This document shows, in pieces, positions 1 through 10,729 of a stretch of 41,243 nt of DNA (the stretch's first letter is position 1; the number at the start of each line of letters is the position of its first letter). The DNA lies in contig PUON01000158.1 of assembly GCA_003552125.1 (NCBI GenBank), forward strand, positions 1 to 41,243, in the 5' to 3' direction. Both the position numbers and the translations under genes were made by a program. Source of the stretch: Dehalococcoidia bacterium (GTDB lineage: Bacteria > Chloroflexota > Dehalococcoidia > GIF9 > AB-539-J10). The notes under the pieces are model-generated. The model worked only from the letters and a program-made list of their open reading frames with translations, had not been told where the DNA came from and made no database searches.

Positions 1-6
1 GGATAG

Positions 7-996
7 ATGCCAACGGTTATCGTGTGTGGCTCAGTGAACTGGGATACCACGTGTTTCGTGGATCACCTGCCCTCACCTGGTGAAGAGGTGGTGTGCAACT
101 CCGTCAGTGAGGTCTCCGGGGGGACCGGAGCCAACACTGCCGTCGCCGCATCACGCATTCTGGGGCCGGGACAGGTGGCACTTCTTGGCGCACTGGGCCG
201 CGACCGCATCGCAAAGATGCAGGTCTCTATCCTGCAATCGGAGGGAATTCTGACCGAAGCCATCGTGAGACTTCGTCACCACGGATCCGGTCACGCGTAC
301 ATATTCGTCGACCGCACGGGGCAGAATGTCATCGCCAGCGACCTCGGCGCAAACGCCGCACTGAGCACGAGACACGTCAGTCTGTCTCGCCTCGAACCTC
401 TGCTGAATGAATGTCGCTGCGTAGTACTCACCGACCCGCCCCTCCCTGTTGCAAAGGCGATTCTGCGTGCGGCCGCCGCGACACACGTTCCGGTACTCTG
501 GGACCCGGGCGTCATTGCACAGCAGGGCTGGGACGCCCTCGCGCCGCTCACCTCCAATGTCGATTCTCTTATATTGAACGAGACAGAGGCCAGACAGCTC
601 TTCAATGCCGAGGAGCCCGAGGAGATACTGCGTGGTCTTGACTTGAGGGGGGCGCCGCCCTGCATGGTTCTGAAGAGGGGGCCGCGAGGCAGCGTTCTGC
701 TGCAATGCGCAACCGGGACAATAATCCGCATTCCTCCTCTGCCAATGGACAAACTCAGACTCAGCGTGATGAGTACGGTAGGATGCGGCGACGTCTTCCT
801 TGGGGCGTATGCTGCCGGTCTTGTTCGCGGACTGGAACGATCGGAGGCCCTCGCGTCTGCATCAGCCGCCGCGGGGCTGAACGCCACGAGCCCCGAAACA
901 CGTGGCGGGCCAACGCGCTCTGCCCTTGAAGAAATTATGCACAAGGCCGCGCAACTGGGATTCGGGACGACAACATGGGATGGTGCCTTGCCATGA
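7..996 (+). CDS. PfkB/ribokinase-family carbohydrate or nucleoside kinase
   Basis: N-terminal VCGSVNWDTTCFVDHLPSPGEEV, GGTGANTAVAASRLG-like motif and C-terminal VGCGDVFLGAYAAGL (PfkB signature with catalytic GxGD-like motif). Confidence 0.85.
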   Translation: MPTVIVCGSVNWDTTCFVDHLPSPGEEVVCNSVSEVSGGTGANTAVAASRILGPGQVALLGALGRDRIAKMQVSILQSEGILTEAIVRLRHHGSGHAYIFVDRTGQNVIASDLGANAALSTRHVSLSRLEPLLNECRCVVLTDPPLPVAKAILRAAAATHVPVLWDPGVIAQQGWDALAPLTSNVDSLILNETEARQLFNAEEPEEILRGLDLRGAPPCMVLKRGPRGSVLLQCATGTIIRIPPLPMDKLRLSVMSTVGCGDVFLGAYAAGLVRGLERSEALASASAAAGLNATSPETRGGPTRSALEEIMHKAAQLGFGTTTWDGALP

Positions 997-1997
997 GCCA
1001 CTCACCGGGAACGGGCTACAGTCCGCCCTCACCCAGCCCGTCTCCCGGATTCAAGGATAGGGTCAGGCAAGGCGTCCGCAGAGGAATCCCCCGTGGCCTT
1101 CACGGGTTCCTGTGGATTGTCAGGATACTTGTGCCGGTCTCACTGGCAGTTGCACTTCTCGACTGGAGCGGATGGCTCTACGCGCTGGATCCGGTGTTCA
1201 GCCCCATCATGTCCCTCGTCAACCTGCCACCACAGGCAGCCCTGCCCATACTGTCGGCACTCTTCTCCAACTTCTACGCAGCCGTGGCGATGATGGTGGT
1301 CATACCTTTCAGCAACGCTCAACTGGTTCTGATGGCTGTGTTCATCTCAATCGCCCACATGCTGGTGGTGGAGGGAATAATCCAACATAAGGCAGGAATC
1401 AACGGCCTGGTGATCAGCGTGGTTCGACTCGCCGCAGGCTGTGCCGCAGTCCTGATAGTATCCCAGTTCTTTCCGGGCACCGCCGCACCGGTCGCAATGC
1501 CGCACGGCATCGGCGAGCCGATCGCCCTGGCCGCCGCCATGCAGGAGTGGGTTCTCGACACGCTGAGCCTGTCGCTGCGCATCTTCGCCATTATCGTCTC
1601 TGTCATGATCGTGCTGGAAACACTGAAGGAACTGGGGCTTACTGAGCGCATCGCTTCGGTCTTCCGGCCGTTCATGGTGTTCTTCGGACTCACACCCAAT
1701 GTGGCCACAATGTGGGTTACAGGGGTATTTTTCGGGATCGTCTACGGCAGCGCGGTGATCGTCGAGGAGTCCGGCAGCGGAAGGTTCACACCGGACGAAC
1801 TCAAGCGCCTGCACCTGTCACTGGGAATGTGCCACTCCATGGTCGAAGATCCCGCCCTCTTTCTCGCCATTGGCATCGGCCTGCAGTGGACGGTGATTCC
1901 GCGGCTCCTGGCAGCCGCTCTCGCCGTGCAGATCTACAGGCTGGTCAACGTCATCGCAGAACGCAGGAGCACCTCATCCGACCGGCTGCTATCGTAG
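993..1997 (+). CDS. Nucleoside-recognition (Gate) domain membrane protein
   Basis: Multi-TM protein with SpmA/YjiH-like Gate-domain character; ATG at 993 overlaps the upstream stop (ATGA), so this start is preferred over 975. Confidence 0.65.
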   Translation: MSHSPGTGYSPPSPSPSPGFKDRVRQGVRRGIPRGLHGFLWIVRILVPVSLAVALLDWSGWLYALDPVFSPIMSLVNLPPQAALPILSALFSNFYAAVAMMVVIPFSNAQLVLMAVFISIAHMLVVEGIIQHKAGINGLVISVVRLAAGCAAVLIVSQFFPGTAAPVAMPHGIGEPIALAAAMQEWVLDTLSLSLRIFAIIVSVMIVLETLKELGLTERIASVFRPFMVFFGLTPNVATMWVTGVFFGIVYGSAVIVEESGSGRFTPDELKRLHLSLGMCHSMVEDPALFLAIGIGLQWTVIPRLLAAALAVQIYRLVNVIAERRSTSSDRLLS

Positions 1998-1998
1998 G

Positions 1999-2220
1999 TT
2001 ACCTGTCCGGCACTTCGACTGTCTTATGTCGCCCTGACACTCCAGAGATGAGCCGCACGTCGCCTGGAGCGACCCTGAAATACTCCGCAACGGCACGAAG
2101 CACGGCTGCATTCGCCCTGCCCTCGCGCGGAGGTTCCTTTACACGCACGACAAGGTGATTCTCAACGGGTTCAATACCGGGCACCTTCGAGTTCGGCTTC
2201 ACATCGACCCGTATCCTCAT
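1999..2220 (-). CDS. DUF167/YggU-family protein
   Basis: Short ORF with RIRVDVKPNSK...VRVKEPPREGRANAAVLRAVAEYF...ISGVSGRHKTVEV, typical of DUF167. Confidence 0.85.
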   Translation of the reverse strand: MRIRVDVKPNSKVPGIEPVENHLVVRVKEPPREGRANAAVLRAVAEYFRVAPGDVRLISGVSGRHKTVEVPDR

Positions 2221-3502
2221 CGACCCTCCTGACCCACAGGCCCTCTACCGAAGAGCACACAATCGTGGCCCTCTCCAGCTTATTGTGCAGATTCAACCGG
2301 CCGCGACACAAGACCCTCAGGTAGTTATCGGTCGTTCCTTCCCAAACGCCGCTTCCCGGAAATGTCTCGCCCTCCCACACCACTGACACGTCATGACCAA
2401 GCCACGAGCGTATATACGCTCTCCTGCATTCTTCACCCACGTACTCCATCTGTCTGCCTCGCTGCCTTATTAAGAGGGGCGAAACCTGGTCGGACATGTG
2501 CGCTGCCCTGGTTCCCGGTCGGCTGGAGTACGGAAATACATGCATTCGCGCAAAGCCAATATCCTCGCAGCGCCTGACCGTCACTTCAAACTCCTGGTCG
2601 GTCTCTCCGGGGAAGCCGACGATCACATCTGTTGTAATCGCAGCCCCGGGAACTCTGGCCCGTATCCTCGTTACGGCGTCGAGGTACGTCTCAACAGAAT
2701 AGCCTCGTCCCATGCGCTCAAGTACGGTATCGCTGCCGCTCTGCAAAGACAGGTGGAAGTGACGACACATTCGGCTATCTTCCCACAGGCTAAGTAACTC
2801 CTCAGATAGCTCCTGCGGCTGCAGAGATGAGAGGCGCAACTGCACGTTGCCTGACATGGCGAGCACGCTGCGAACGAGTCGAAGAAGACCAGTATTACCG
2901 TCACGGTACGCACCGATCCTGGTGCCGGTCAGGACGATTTCCTTGCTGCCGCTCACCACACGGTCGCGCACAGTATCAAGGACCTGTTCCGCGGGCACCG
3001 ACACCTCGCGACCGCGCACGAGAGGCACGACGCAGTACGCGCATGGAGTCTCACAGCCCTCCTGTACCTTCACCAGGCTCCGGGTCCGTCCTAGATTCCG
3101 TGATGCCGGATCCCTAGCAGACAACGTATTCAGCGACATGACGCCGCGCTCACGGAGTGCCTCCGCAACGCGGGTCACCATGTAGGCCTTCTCCCGGTTA
3201 TGGATCAACACGTCAGCGAGCGGCTGGAGCATATTCCGCGCGCGTTCTGCGCCGCAGCCTGCCGCCACCACGAGACTGTCGGGGTTCCTGCGACGCACCG
3301 ACCGCAGCCATTGCCTGGCCTTGCGGTCTGCCTCGGACGTAACGGTACACGTGTTAATGACGAAGACATCAGCAGGTTCACGAGGGCCCACCACCATGAA
3401 CCCCGCGGCGGCGAAGGCACCAGCCATCTCCTGCTGTTCAGCCTGATTCAGTTTGCAGCCCAGGGAGTGAAGTGCAATCCGAGCATTACCGTGATCATTC
3501 AC
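2171..3502 (-). CDS. mtaB: tRNA threonylcarbamoyladenosine methylthiotransferase MtaB (radical SAM)
   Basis: N-terminal LGCKLNQAE...NTCTVTSEADRKARQ, radical SAM CETPCAYCVVPLVRG, MiaB/MtaB C-terminal architecture. Confidence 0.9.
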   Translation of the reverse strand: MNDHGNARIALHSLGCKLNQAEQQEMAGAFAAAGFMVVGPREPADVFVINTCTVTSEADRKARQWLRSVRRRNPDSLVVAAGCGAERARNMLQPLADVLIHNREKAYMVTRVAEALRERGVMSLNTLSARDPASRNLGRTRSLVKVQEGCETPCAYCVVPLVRGREVSVPAEQVLDTVRDRVVSGSKEIVLTGTRIGAYRDGNTGLLRLVRSVLAMSGNVQLRLSSLQPQELSEELLSLWEDSRMCRHFHLSLQSGSDTVLERMGRGYSVETYLDAVTRIRARVPGAAITTDVIVGFPGETDQEFEVTVRRCEDIGFARMHVFPYSSRPGTRAAHMSDQVSPLLIRQRGRQMEYVGEECRRAYIRSWLGHDVSVVWEGETFPGSGVWEGTTDNYLRVLCRGRLNLHNKLERATIVCSSVEGLWVRRVDEDTGRCEAELEGARY

Positions 3503-3613
3503 TCTGAGCGATTATAGCCACTGGTCAAAGCGGGCTTCAAACCATGAAGCCCGTCGCACGCTGAAGAAGCGCGGCTACACCGGACCTGAATTGGTATGGT
3601 ATAGTACGGACGT

Positions 3614-5332
3614 TTGAACAGGTCTAATGCTGACTCCGCACGCCAAGCGCCACCGATGATACGCTGGCACATAAAGGCACCGGCGCCCCGCACGTACGTC
3701 GACGCAGTAGACTACTCTCCTCTCGTTGCACAGCTGCTCTACAGTCGTGGCATCGATCTCAACGATGTGCCGTCGTTTGTCAATCCCGATCTCGCGGTGG
3801 AACAGGACCTGTTTGGACTCGCCGACGCAGATAAAGCAGTGCAACGGATCAACGAAGCATTGCTCCGAGGTGAGACCATCGGCATCTTCGGAGATTTCGA
3901 CGTCGATGGAGTCACCGCCGCCCTCGTAATACGTGAGGCACTTACTGGGCTCGGAGCTAAGACAACCGTCCACATCCCGAACCGGTTCACCACGGGGCAT
4001 GGCCTCCACGCATCAGGCGTGCAGTCGCTGCGGGATGAGGGCGCCACTCTCGTCATCACCTGCGATTGCGGCATCTCGGACCTCGGAGAGGCAGATAAGG
4101 TTGCTGCGATGGGAATCGATCTCATCGTCACCGACCATCACGTCCCGCTGGCACGTCTCCCGGTGGCAGTTGCCGTGATTAACGCGAAGCGTGCGGACAA
4201 CCGGTACCGGTACACCGAGTTCGCCGGAGTTGGAATCGCCTTCAAGCTGATGCAGGCACTGTATCATGGGCGAAATGACGCCTCGCGGCTGAACGACCTG
4301 CTCGAACTCGTAGCACTAGGCACCGTTGCCGACATGGTTGCGTTGACCGGAGAAAACAGGCGGTTCGTCCAGCGGGGCCTGCAGATCCTCAACAAGACGC
4401 AGCGGCCCGGCTTACAGGCACTTATGAGAGTGTCCGGACTGACTCCGGGCAATATCACTTCGGGCGATATCTCCTGGGCACTGGGACCCCGTATCAATTC
4501 ATCCGGACGTATTGATGATGCGGCGATGAGTCTCCGCCTTCTCCAGACCACTTCACTTGAGGAAGGCGAACGCGTCGCAGCAGAGCTCGACGCCATTAAC
4601 AGTCAACGACAGCAGCTCACGGCAGAGGTCTACGAGCACGTCGCCGGGAAACTTGCATCTCAGTCTGACCGTCCACTCCTGTTCGCCTCAGATGCATCAT
4701 ACCCCGAAGGCGTAATCGGCCTGGTTGCCGGCAAAGTGTCCAAGGAGTACTACCGGCCAACCGTGGTCGTTACCGAGGACACAGACATTTGCCGAGGAAG
4801 CTCCCGCAGCATTCCTGAGTTCGACCTCGCCAAAGCATTGGAGAGGTGCAGCGACCTTCTCGAGGGTTTTGGTGGACATCCCATGGCGGCTGGGTTTGCC
4901 GTCAAGCCTGAGAACTTGCCCGCGCTCGAGCAGCGACTGGCCCATCTGGCAGCGCGGGAACTGGAGGGGTTGGAGCTGAATCCCCGGCTGGATATCGATG
5001 CGGAGGTCCGACTGAAGTCACTGGGCGGCACGACTTACCAGGCGCTTCGCGTGCTTGAGCCATTCGGGCAGCAGAATCCTGAGCCGGTGTTTCTGAGCCG
5101 CGGCGTGGAGGTTGTGGAGTGTCGCAGCTTCCGTAACCACGAGCGGTGGACGAGCCTGCGACTGCGCCAGGATGGAGTGATCTACGACGCGGTGGATTTC
5201 CGGACCCTTCGCGGGCCGGACGACATCCCCCCTCTCATAGACGTCGCCTACAACCTCCGGCTTCGCCGCTGGAACGGGGAGGAGGTACTCCAGGCTCATA
5301 TCCTGGATCTCGCTCCATCAGGCATCGAGTGA
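3614..5332 (+). CDS. recJ: Single-stranded-DNA-specific exonuclease RecJ
   Basis: DHH phosphoesterase motifs GDFDVDGVTAALV, DCGI, VTDHHVP; C-terminal GGHPMAAGF and OB-fold. Start may be 3656 (MIRWHIKAPAP). Confidence 0.93.
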   Translation: MNRSNADSARQAPPMIRWHIKAPAPRTYVDAVDYSPLVAQLLYSRGIDLNDVPSFVNPDLAVEQDLFGLADADKAVQRINEALLRGETIGIFGDFDVDGVTAALVIREALTGLGAKTTVHIPNRFTTGHGLHASGVQSLRDEGATLVITCDCGISDLGEADKVAAMGIDLIVTDHHVPLARLPVAVAVINAKRADNRYRYTEFAGVGIAFKLMQALYHGRNDASRLNDLLELVALGTVADMVALTGENRRFVQRGLQILNKTQRPGLQALMRVSGLTPGNITSGDISWALGPRINSSGRIDDAAMSLRLLQTTSLEEGERVAAELDAINSQRQQLTAEVYEHVAGKLASQSDRPLLFASDASYPEGVIGLVAGKVSKEYYRPTVVVTEDTDICRGSSRSIPEFDLAKALERCSDLLEGFGGHPMAAGFAVKPENLPALEQRLAHLAARELEGLELNPRLDIDAEVRLKSLGGTTYQALRVLEPFGQQNPEPVFLSRGVEVVECRSFRNHERWTSLRLRQDGVIYDAVDFRTLRGPDDIPPLIDVAYNLRLRRWNGEEVLQAHILDLAPSGIE

Positions 5333-6184
5333 CGGGGCTTCTGCACTGCGTTGCTCCGCCCGAAACCGACGCCACTTCATGATGAGTATCGGCACACAAA
5401 CCAGGACGATCAGCAGCCCGATAACCTGTGCCTGTTGCAGACCGGCAGCATACGACTCGTTTATCCTCACATACCTCACTGCGAAGTCTCCGACAGCGTA
5501 GAGGATGAGGTAGGTCAGGAACGATGATCCTGCCGGCTTGCTGCGCTTTCTCGTGAAGAAAATCACACCGAACACCACCAGGTTCCACAACACGAGGTAA
5601 AGCTGCGCAGGATGAACCGGCACGCCCTGCAATTCAGCGAAGCTGTGTGGGTGCTGGAACACCACCGCCCACGGAAGCGTCGTCGGGCCCCCGTGGCAAC
5701 AGCCGTTGATAAAGCAGCCGATCCGTCCAACAGCCTGTCCCAGCGGTGCCGCCACGGCCACTGCATCGCCCACTCGCGCCATGCTTGACCATTGAATACC
5801 AACAATTCGTGTGTACACGAACACGGCCAGGGGAACTCCGAGTATGGCGCCATATAACCCCAGGCCGTCAAACCCAATCCAGTCGATGGGCTGTCCCGGA
5901 CTGGTCACCATCTGATCGACTACGTGCACCACCCTCGACATCACCAGCCCACCTATCAATCCCCACAGAAAGAGATTGAACAGCAACTCTTCAGAGATGC
6001 CCAGTCGACGTGATTCACGATGCGTGACCAAAAAGATCGTGAGAACAGCGAGCGACACCATAATGCCGTACCAGCGTACGGTGAAGTCGCCAACGGTAAA
6101 CGCGATGGGATTCCAATCAGCGATTATCATGTGAGCAAGCGGGTCCACCTGTAATTCAAGTGCGGGAGCGGACCAGATCTCCAT
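5318..6184 (-). CDS. lgt: Prolipoprotein diacylglyceryl transferase
   Basis: WYGIMVSLAVL, QAVGRIGCFINGCCHGGPT, HPAQLY and C-terminal membrane segments match Lgt. Confidence 0.9.
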   Translation of the reverse strand: MEIWSAPALELQVDPLAHMIIADWNPIAFTVGDFTVRWYGIMVSLAVLTIFLVTHRESRRLGISEELLFNLFLWGLIGGLVMSRVVHVVDQMVTSPGQPIDWIGFDGLGLYGAILGVPLAVFVYTRIVGIQWSSMARVGDAVAVAAPLGQAVGRIGCFINGCCHGGPTTLPWAVVFQHPHSFAELQGVPVHPAQLYLVLWNLVVFGVIFFTRKRSKPAGSSFLTYLILYAVGDFAVRYVRINESYAAGLQQAQVIGLLIVLVCVPILIMKWRRFRAEQRSAEAPSLDA

Positions 6185-6262
6185 AATCCTAGCACAACTT
6201 CGCTCGTTCGCCGATTCAGAATCGACCCGACGTCTGTGGTGAGGTTAAGATGAGGCGCAGCA

Positions 6263-8560
6263 CTATTTCGAATCGCCACTACGATCGACATCACCAGCGA
6301 GCGAGCCGAGGATGGCAATCGCACCCTGCTTGTCCAGCGGCTCATTGTTGTTGCCACACTTCGGAGACTGAATACAACTCGGACATCCATCGCTGCAAGG
6401 ACAATCCCGAACCAGGGAAAGGGTTGCACGCCAGAGTTGCTCGATCATCGAGTAGCCCATATCGGCGATCCCGATTCCTCCCGGATAGGCGTCGTATACA
6501 TAGACATGAGGAACGCCAGTACTGAAATCGTGAGGTGTCGACACTCCACCGATATCGCTGCGGTCGCACAGGGCATACAGCGGAAGCACTCCTATGGTTG
6601 CGTGTTCACACGCGTGAAGTCCACCGTCCAAGCCAACGCCATTCGCAGCAACGCGCTCTATGGCTCCTCCGGGGACATCGAACCAGAACGCTTTGGTATC
6701 GAACGTCGTTTCCGGCAGATCAAGCGGTTCCTCTCCCAGAGATTCCTCTGTGTATTGGCGGCGTTTTCGAAATGCAACCACATGCGTGGTAACCCGAACA
6801 CTTCCAAGCCGCACCGTGGCATGACTGCAGCGTTTCTCACTATCAACTGACATGACGCGTATGTCACTGAGCTCACGCGCAACCGTATAGTAGTCAACGT
6901 CTCGCGCCTCAGCCCACGCCGTTCTGCCCTGGATATCAAGTTCCCGCACAAGATACGTGTCTCCCTGGTGCAGATACACTGCTCCGGGGTGCAACTGCGA
7001 CATGGCTACCGCGCCATCGACCGTCTCCAGCAACGTACCACGCGACACATCAATCACCCGATAGGAGGAACCCGCTGAGCGAATGTTCACCTGCTGGGCG
7101 GGGTATTTCAAGCTGATGTCGGGATAGAGGCGCCCACGTCGCTCGCGCAGCACACCCCTCGTTAACAGTCGCTCAATCACGCCGGGCGCCATCTGATCGA
7201 TGGCTTGCACTTCCTGCAACGCAAGAGGTTTCTCCCACGCGGCACACAGGACGTGTGGCTCCAGGACATGAGGATTCGCGGGGTTGATAAGCGCCTGTTC
7301 GTACCTCCGCGCAAAGAAGAAGGACGGGTTCCGCATGAGGTACTGGTCCAGGGGATTGTCCTGCGCCACCAGGATGCTGAGCGATGGAGTCCCTCCCCGT
7401 CCGCTTCTTCCGGCCTGTTGCCACGCGCTGGCCATATTGCCCGGATAACCTGCCAGCACGGTCGCGTCGAGATCACCCACGTCCACCCCGAGTTCCATGG
7501 CACTGGTCGACACCAGCCCATCCAATTCGCCCACAGAGAAGCGCTGCTCAATTTCTCTTCTATCCTGTGCCAGGTACCCCGCGCGGTAGGGCCGGATACG
7601 TGCAGCCAGCTCTGCAGACAGGCGCTGGCGCGCGTACACGTAGATCAGTTCGGCGAGGCGGCGCGTGCGCGCGAAGACAAGCGTTCTCACACCACGAGAC
7701 ACCAGCGTACAGAGGAACGAGCTTGCTTCGCTGTTATGGCTTCGTCGCAGACCTCGCGCCGGATCCGTCAGAGCAGGATTCCATAACGCGAAATGCTTCT
7801 CTCCGTGAGGGCCATCCCCGCCCTCAACGATCTCAAACCCAACGCCGCAGAGCCGTGTCGCATGTTCCGGTGCATTAGCAATCGTGGCAGAGCAGCAGAT
7901 AAACGTCGGAGCACTCCCATAGAGCAGGCACATCCTGCGCAACCGACGGATTATGTTTGCAACGTGCGAGCCGAGTATGCCGCGGTACACGTGAGATTCA
8001 TCGAGAACCACGTACTTGAGACCGCGGAGATAGCGGGACCACAACGAGTGGTTCGGCAGAATGCCAAGGTGAAGCATATCCGGGTTGGTAAGAACGATGC
8101 GCGCACGTTTGCGAATAGCAGAGCGTGATTCAACGATCGTGTCGCCATCGAACGTCTCGATGGCCGATGCAGGCAGGGGTCGTGGACATGCCAGGGAACG
8201 AAGGCTACGCAGCTGATCCTGCGCAAGCGCCTTGGTGGGAAACAGGTACAGAGACGTGGCATTCCTGTCCTTCTCCAACGCATGCAGCGTGGCCAACTGA
8301 TAGCAAAGGCTCTTGCCGCTGGCACTGGGCGCGTTGACTACAACGTTGGCACCATCGAGCAGGAGGTCTATCGCCCTCGCCTGATGCCGGTACAGTTGCC
8401 TGATGCCGACTGCGCGGAGTCTTCTCGAGAGTGCAGGCGCGAGATCATGCCCAAGCGAGGCGTACACAGGCTCAGAGGCGGGGATCCGTTCCACGTGGAC
8501 CAGTTCACCCTGATAGTCGGGAGAGCTGATGAGATGATGCAGAAATGCGGATGGCAGCAT
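6263..8560 (-). CDS. DEAD/DEAH-box helicase with C-terminal Zn-binding (DUF1998/MrfA-YprA-like) domain
   Basis: YRHQARAIDLLL, APSASGKSLCYQL, DESHVYRG, QQAGRSGRGG and Cys cluster CPCSDGCPSCIQSPKCGNNNEPLDK. Confidence 0.9.
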   Translation of the reverse strand: MLPSAFLHHLISSPDYQGELVHVERIPASEPVYASLGHDLAPALSRRLRAVGIRQLYRHQARAIDLLLDGANVVVNAPSASGKSLCYQLATLHALEKDRNATSLYLFPTKALAQDQLRSLRSLACPRPLPASAIETFDGDTIVESRSAIRKRARIVLTNPDMLHLGILPNHSLWSRYLRGLKYVVLDESHVYRGILGSHVANIIRRLRRMCLLYGSAPTFICCSATIANAPEHATRLCGVGFEIVEGGDGPHGEKHFALWNPALTDPARGLRRSHNSEASSFLCTLVSRGVRTLVFARTRRLAELIYVYARQRLSAELAARIRPYRAGYLAQDRREIEQRFSVGELDGLVSTSAMELGVDVGDLDATVLAGYPGNMASAWQQAGRSGRGGTPSLSILVAQDNPLDQYLMRNPSFFFARRYEQALINPANPHVLEPHVLCAAWEKPLALQEVQAIDQMAPGVIERLLTRGVLRERRGRLYPDISLKYPAQQVNIRSAGSSYRVIDVSRGTLLETVDGAVAMSQLHPGAVYLHQGDTYLVRELDIQGRTAWAEARDVDYYTVARELSDIRVMSVDSEKRCSHATVRLGSVRVTTHVVAFRKRRQYTEESLGEEPLDLPETTFDTKAFWFDVPGGAIERVAANGVGLDGGLHACEHATIGVLPLYALCDRSDIGGVSTPHDFSTGVPHVYVYDAYPGGIGIADMGYSMIEQLWRATLSLVRDCPCSDGCPSCIQSPKCGNNNEPLDKQGAIAILGSLAGDVDRSGDSK

Positions 8561-8862
8561 CAGTCGCGCTCCAGCGCGGGTATCACCTCCACATCGACAC
8601 CGAGAATCTCGATATCGGGATAGCTCTCAAGCACGAACGTAACCGCACGTTCGATAGTCTCACGTGCGTGGTCTGCACGATTGCTCACATATGCGAGCCC
8701 TATAGTGGATACCTGCCAGAGCCCCTGCCCTTCAACCTCAGCGGCTGTCACGTGAAACCGATTCTGCAGGCGGCCGGTTATCGAATGGATGATCTGACGC
8801 TTACCCTTCAGCGAGTGGTTTTCAGGCAATCGTAACGAGAGCGCACAAACAGCGATGTTCAT
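8560..8862 (-). CDS. DUF503 (YlxP-like) protein
   Basis: MNIAVCALSLRLPENHSLKGKRQIIHSITGRLQNRFHVTAAEVEGQGLWQ... matches the DUF503 pattern. Confidence 0.85.
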   Translation of the reverse strand: MNIAVCALSLRLPENHSLKGKRQIIHSITGRLQNRFHVTAAEVEGQGLWQVSTIGLAYVSNRADHARETIERAVTFVLESYPDIEILGVDVEVIPALERD

Positions 8863-8885
8863 TGCGGGGTACCCCTGTATCAGCG

Positions 8886-9461
8886 CTACGACGAACGCTC
8901 GTCGGACAAACCCTCCACGTTCGCACCAAACGGACGTCGCGCCACCTCTTCCCTATCGTCAAGAACCAGTTCGGCAGCGATGCCTGCGGCGTCGGTGATA
9001 ATCTCGCGACAGTTTAACGCGTGCTCACGGCAAAGCCAGTCCTGCTGCCACTTCGCCGTCAGGTTCCGACAGAGTGTCGATCCATAACGTTCCGCAATCC
9101 GATGGGGCACCTGATTGAAGATGCGATAGAGACCGGGGCATCCATAGAATTGCTCCTTCGACTTCGCCGCTGCCTCGCGCGCCTCGCCCTCAGGAAGTGT
9201 GCGGCGGCCATGTGCGGCGCTAACGGCAAGCACGGCTCCCGTGACCGCGCCACAGGTGTCACCGAACAATCCAACACCGCCGCCAAATCCAGTGGCAAGA
9301 CGCACTGCATTCGGGGGCAGGTCGAGGTCAAGTTCGCTCAGCAGTGCCTCGAACACCGCCTCTGAACAATTGTACCCGAGCGAGAAGTTACGCCTCGCAC
9401 GCTGTCGCACACGTTCCACCATTTCTTCAGCGTTCATCGCATACTCACTATTACTGTCCAA
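8886..9461 (-). CDS. C_GCAxxG_C_C family (putative redox-active) protein
   Basis: NCSEAVFEALL, GGGVGLFGDTCGAVTGAVLAV and later conserved Cys residues, with the GCAxxG-like core as DTCGAVTGA. Confidence 0.8.
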   Translation of the reverse strand: MDSNSEYAMNAEEMVERVRQRARRNFSLGYNCSEAVFEALLSELDLDLPPNAVRLATGFGGGVGLFGDTCGAVTGAVLAVSAAHGRRTLPEGEAREAAAKSKEQFYGCPGLYRIFNQVPHRIAERYGSTLCRNLTAKWQQDWLCREHALNCREIITDAAGIAAELVLDDREEVARRPFGANVEGLSDERSS

Positions 9462-9471
9462 AGTATAATAG

Positions 9472-10533
9472 GTGACACAGACAATGAGTTCAAATATGAA
9501 GTATTCAGTAGATTGGATCGACGATCACGTGCGGATGCTGGACCAGCGGTTGCTGCCGCACGAAGAACAATACCTGGATCTCACCACAAGTGATGAGGTT
9601 GCGGAGGCTATCTGCAATATGACGGTGCGTGGCGCTCCTGCCATCGGCGTTGCGGCCGCATACGGTGTGGTACTGGCAGCGCAGGGTGCGCCTGAGACGG
9701 AGAGAGAGACAGCGGTGAGGCGTGCACTGGACGTGCTCGGTCAGACCCGTCCCACTGCGGTCAACCTGTTCGCCTCATTGAGGCGTATGAACCGTGTTCT
9801 GGATGAGTGTCCAGGAGAAGGACTCCTCGATGCCTTGACCCGTGAGGCCCTGAGCATACACCAGGAGGAGATCGAAGCATCACAACACATCAGCAAGGCC
9901 GGGGCATCGCTGATACCGCACGGCGCCACCGTGCTGACGCATTGTAACGCCGGTATGATTGCGACTGCGGCACATGGCACCGCCATTGGCATTATCCTGG
10001 AGGCGCACCGCCAGGGCAAGATCAGGCTCATCATCGTCAGCGAGACACGGCCCCTCCTCCAGGGCGCACGGCTGACGGCATGGGAACTTGTGCGTGCAGG
10101 TGCACCTGCAACGCTCATTTGTGATTCGATGGTGGGACATGTTATGAGCAGGGGGCATATCGACTGTGTAGTGGTAGGTGCCGACCGGATAGCATCCAAT
10201 GGAGACGTCGCGAACAAGATAGGCACCTACAGTATCGCTGTACTGGCAAGAGCGCACCACATACCTTTCTATGTGGCCGCACCGTACAGTACCATCGACA
10301 CGTCAATCCGTGACGGCGACAGCATTGAAATTGAGCAGCGAAATGCGACAGAGGTCGTGGAGCTCTCAGGGCAGCGAGTTGCAGCAGACGGTGTGCAGGT
10401 TTACAATCCTGCCTTCGATGTGACGCCACACCATCTGGTCACGGCCATCATATCCGAGCGGGGTATACTTAAAGCACCATTCAGGAGAGGTCTGAAAACG
10501 CTCGCCGGCAATCCCGGCGGAAGGAGGAAGTGA
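9472..10533 (+). CDS. mtnA: S-methyl-5-thioribose-1-phosphate isomerase
   Basis: MTVRGAPAIGVAAAYG, THCNAGMIATAAHGTA, SETRPLLQGARLTAWEL, VVGADRIASNGDVANKIGTY. Confidence 0.93.
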   Translation: MTQTMSSNMKYSVDWIDDHVRMLDQRLLPHEEQYLDLTTSDEVAEAICNMTVRGAPAIGVAAAYGVVLAAQGAPETERETAVRRALDVLGQTRPTAVNLFASLRRMNRVLDECPGEGLLDALTREALSIHQEEIEASQHISKAGASLIPHGATVLTHCNAGMIATAAHGTAIGIILEAHRQGKIRLIIVSETRPLLQGARLTAWELVRAGAPATLICDSMVGHVMSRGHIDCVVVGADRIASNGDVANKIGTYSIAVLARAHHIPFYVAAPYSTIDTSIRDGDSIEIEQRNATEVVELSGQRVAADGVQVYNPAFDVTPHHLVTAIISERGILKAPFRRGLKTLAGNPGGRRK

Positions 10534-10534
10534 A

Positions 10535-10729
10535 TTGGCCTTATACGAATACTACTGTCCCAAATGCAAACAGGTGTTCCAGCTGCAGCGTCCCATGAGT
10601 GAGTACAAACAACCGGCACAGTGCCCTGGCTGCAACGCTGAGGCGGAGCGCCTTGTATCCAGCTTCGCTTCCAAGATCGGCTATAACCTGCAGGTACCAG
10701 CCAAGGAGCCATTCAGAAAATTCGATTGA
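10535..10729 (+). CDS. FmdB-family zinc ribbon protein
   Basis: MALYEYYCPKCKQVFQLQRPMSEY...CPGCNAEAERLVSSF; TTG start with GGAGG just upstream. Confidence 0.85.
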   Translation: MALYEYYCPKCKQVFQLQRPMSEYKQPAQCPGCNAEAERLVSSFASKIGYNLQVPAKEPFRKFD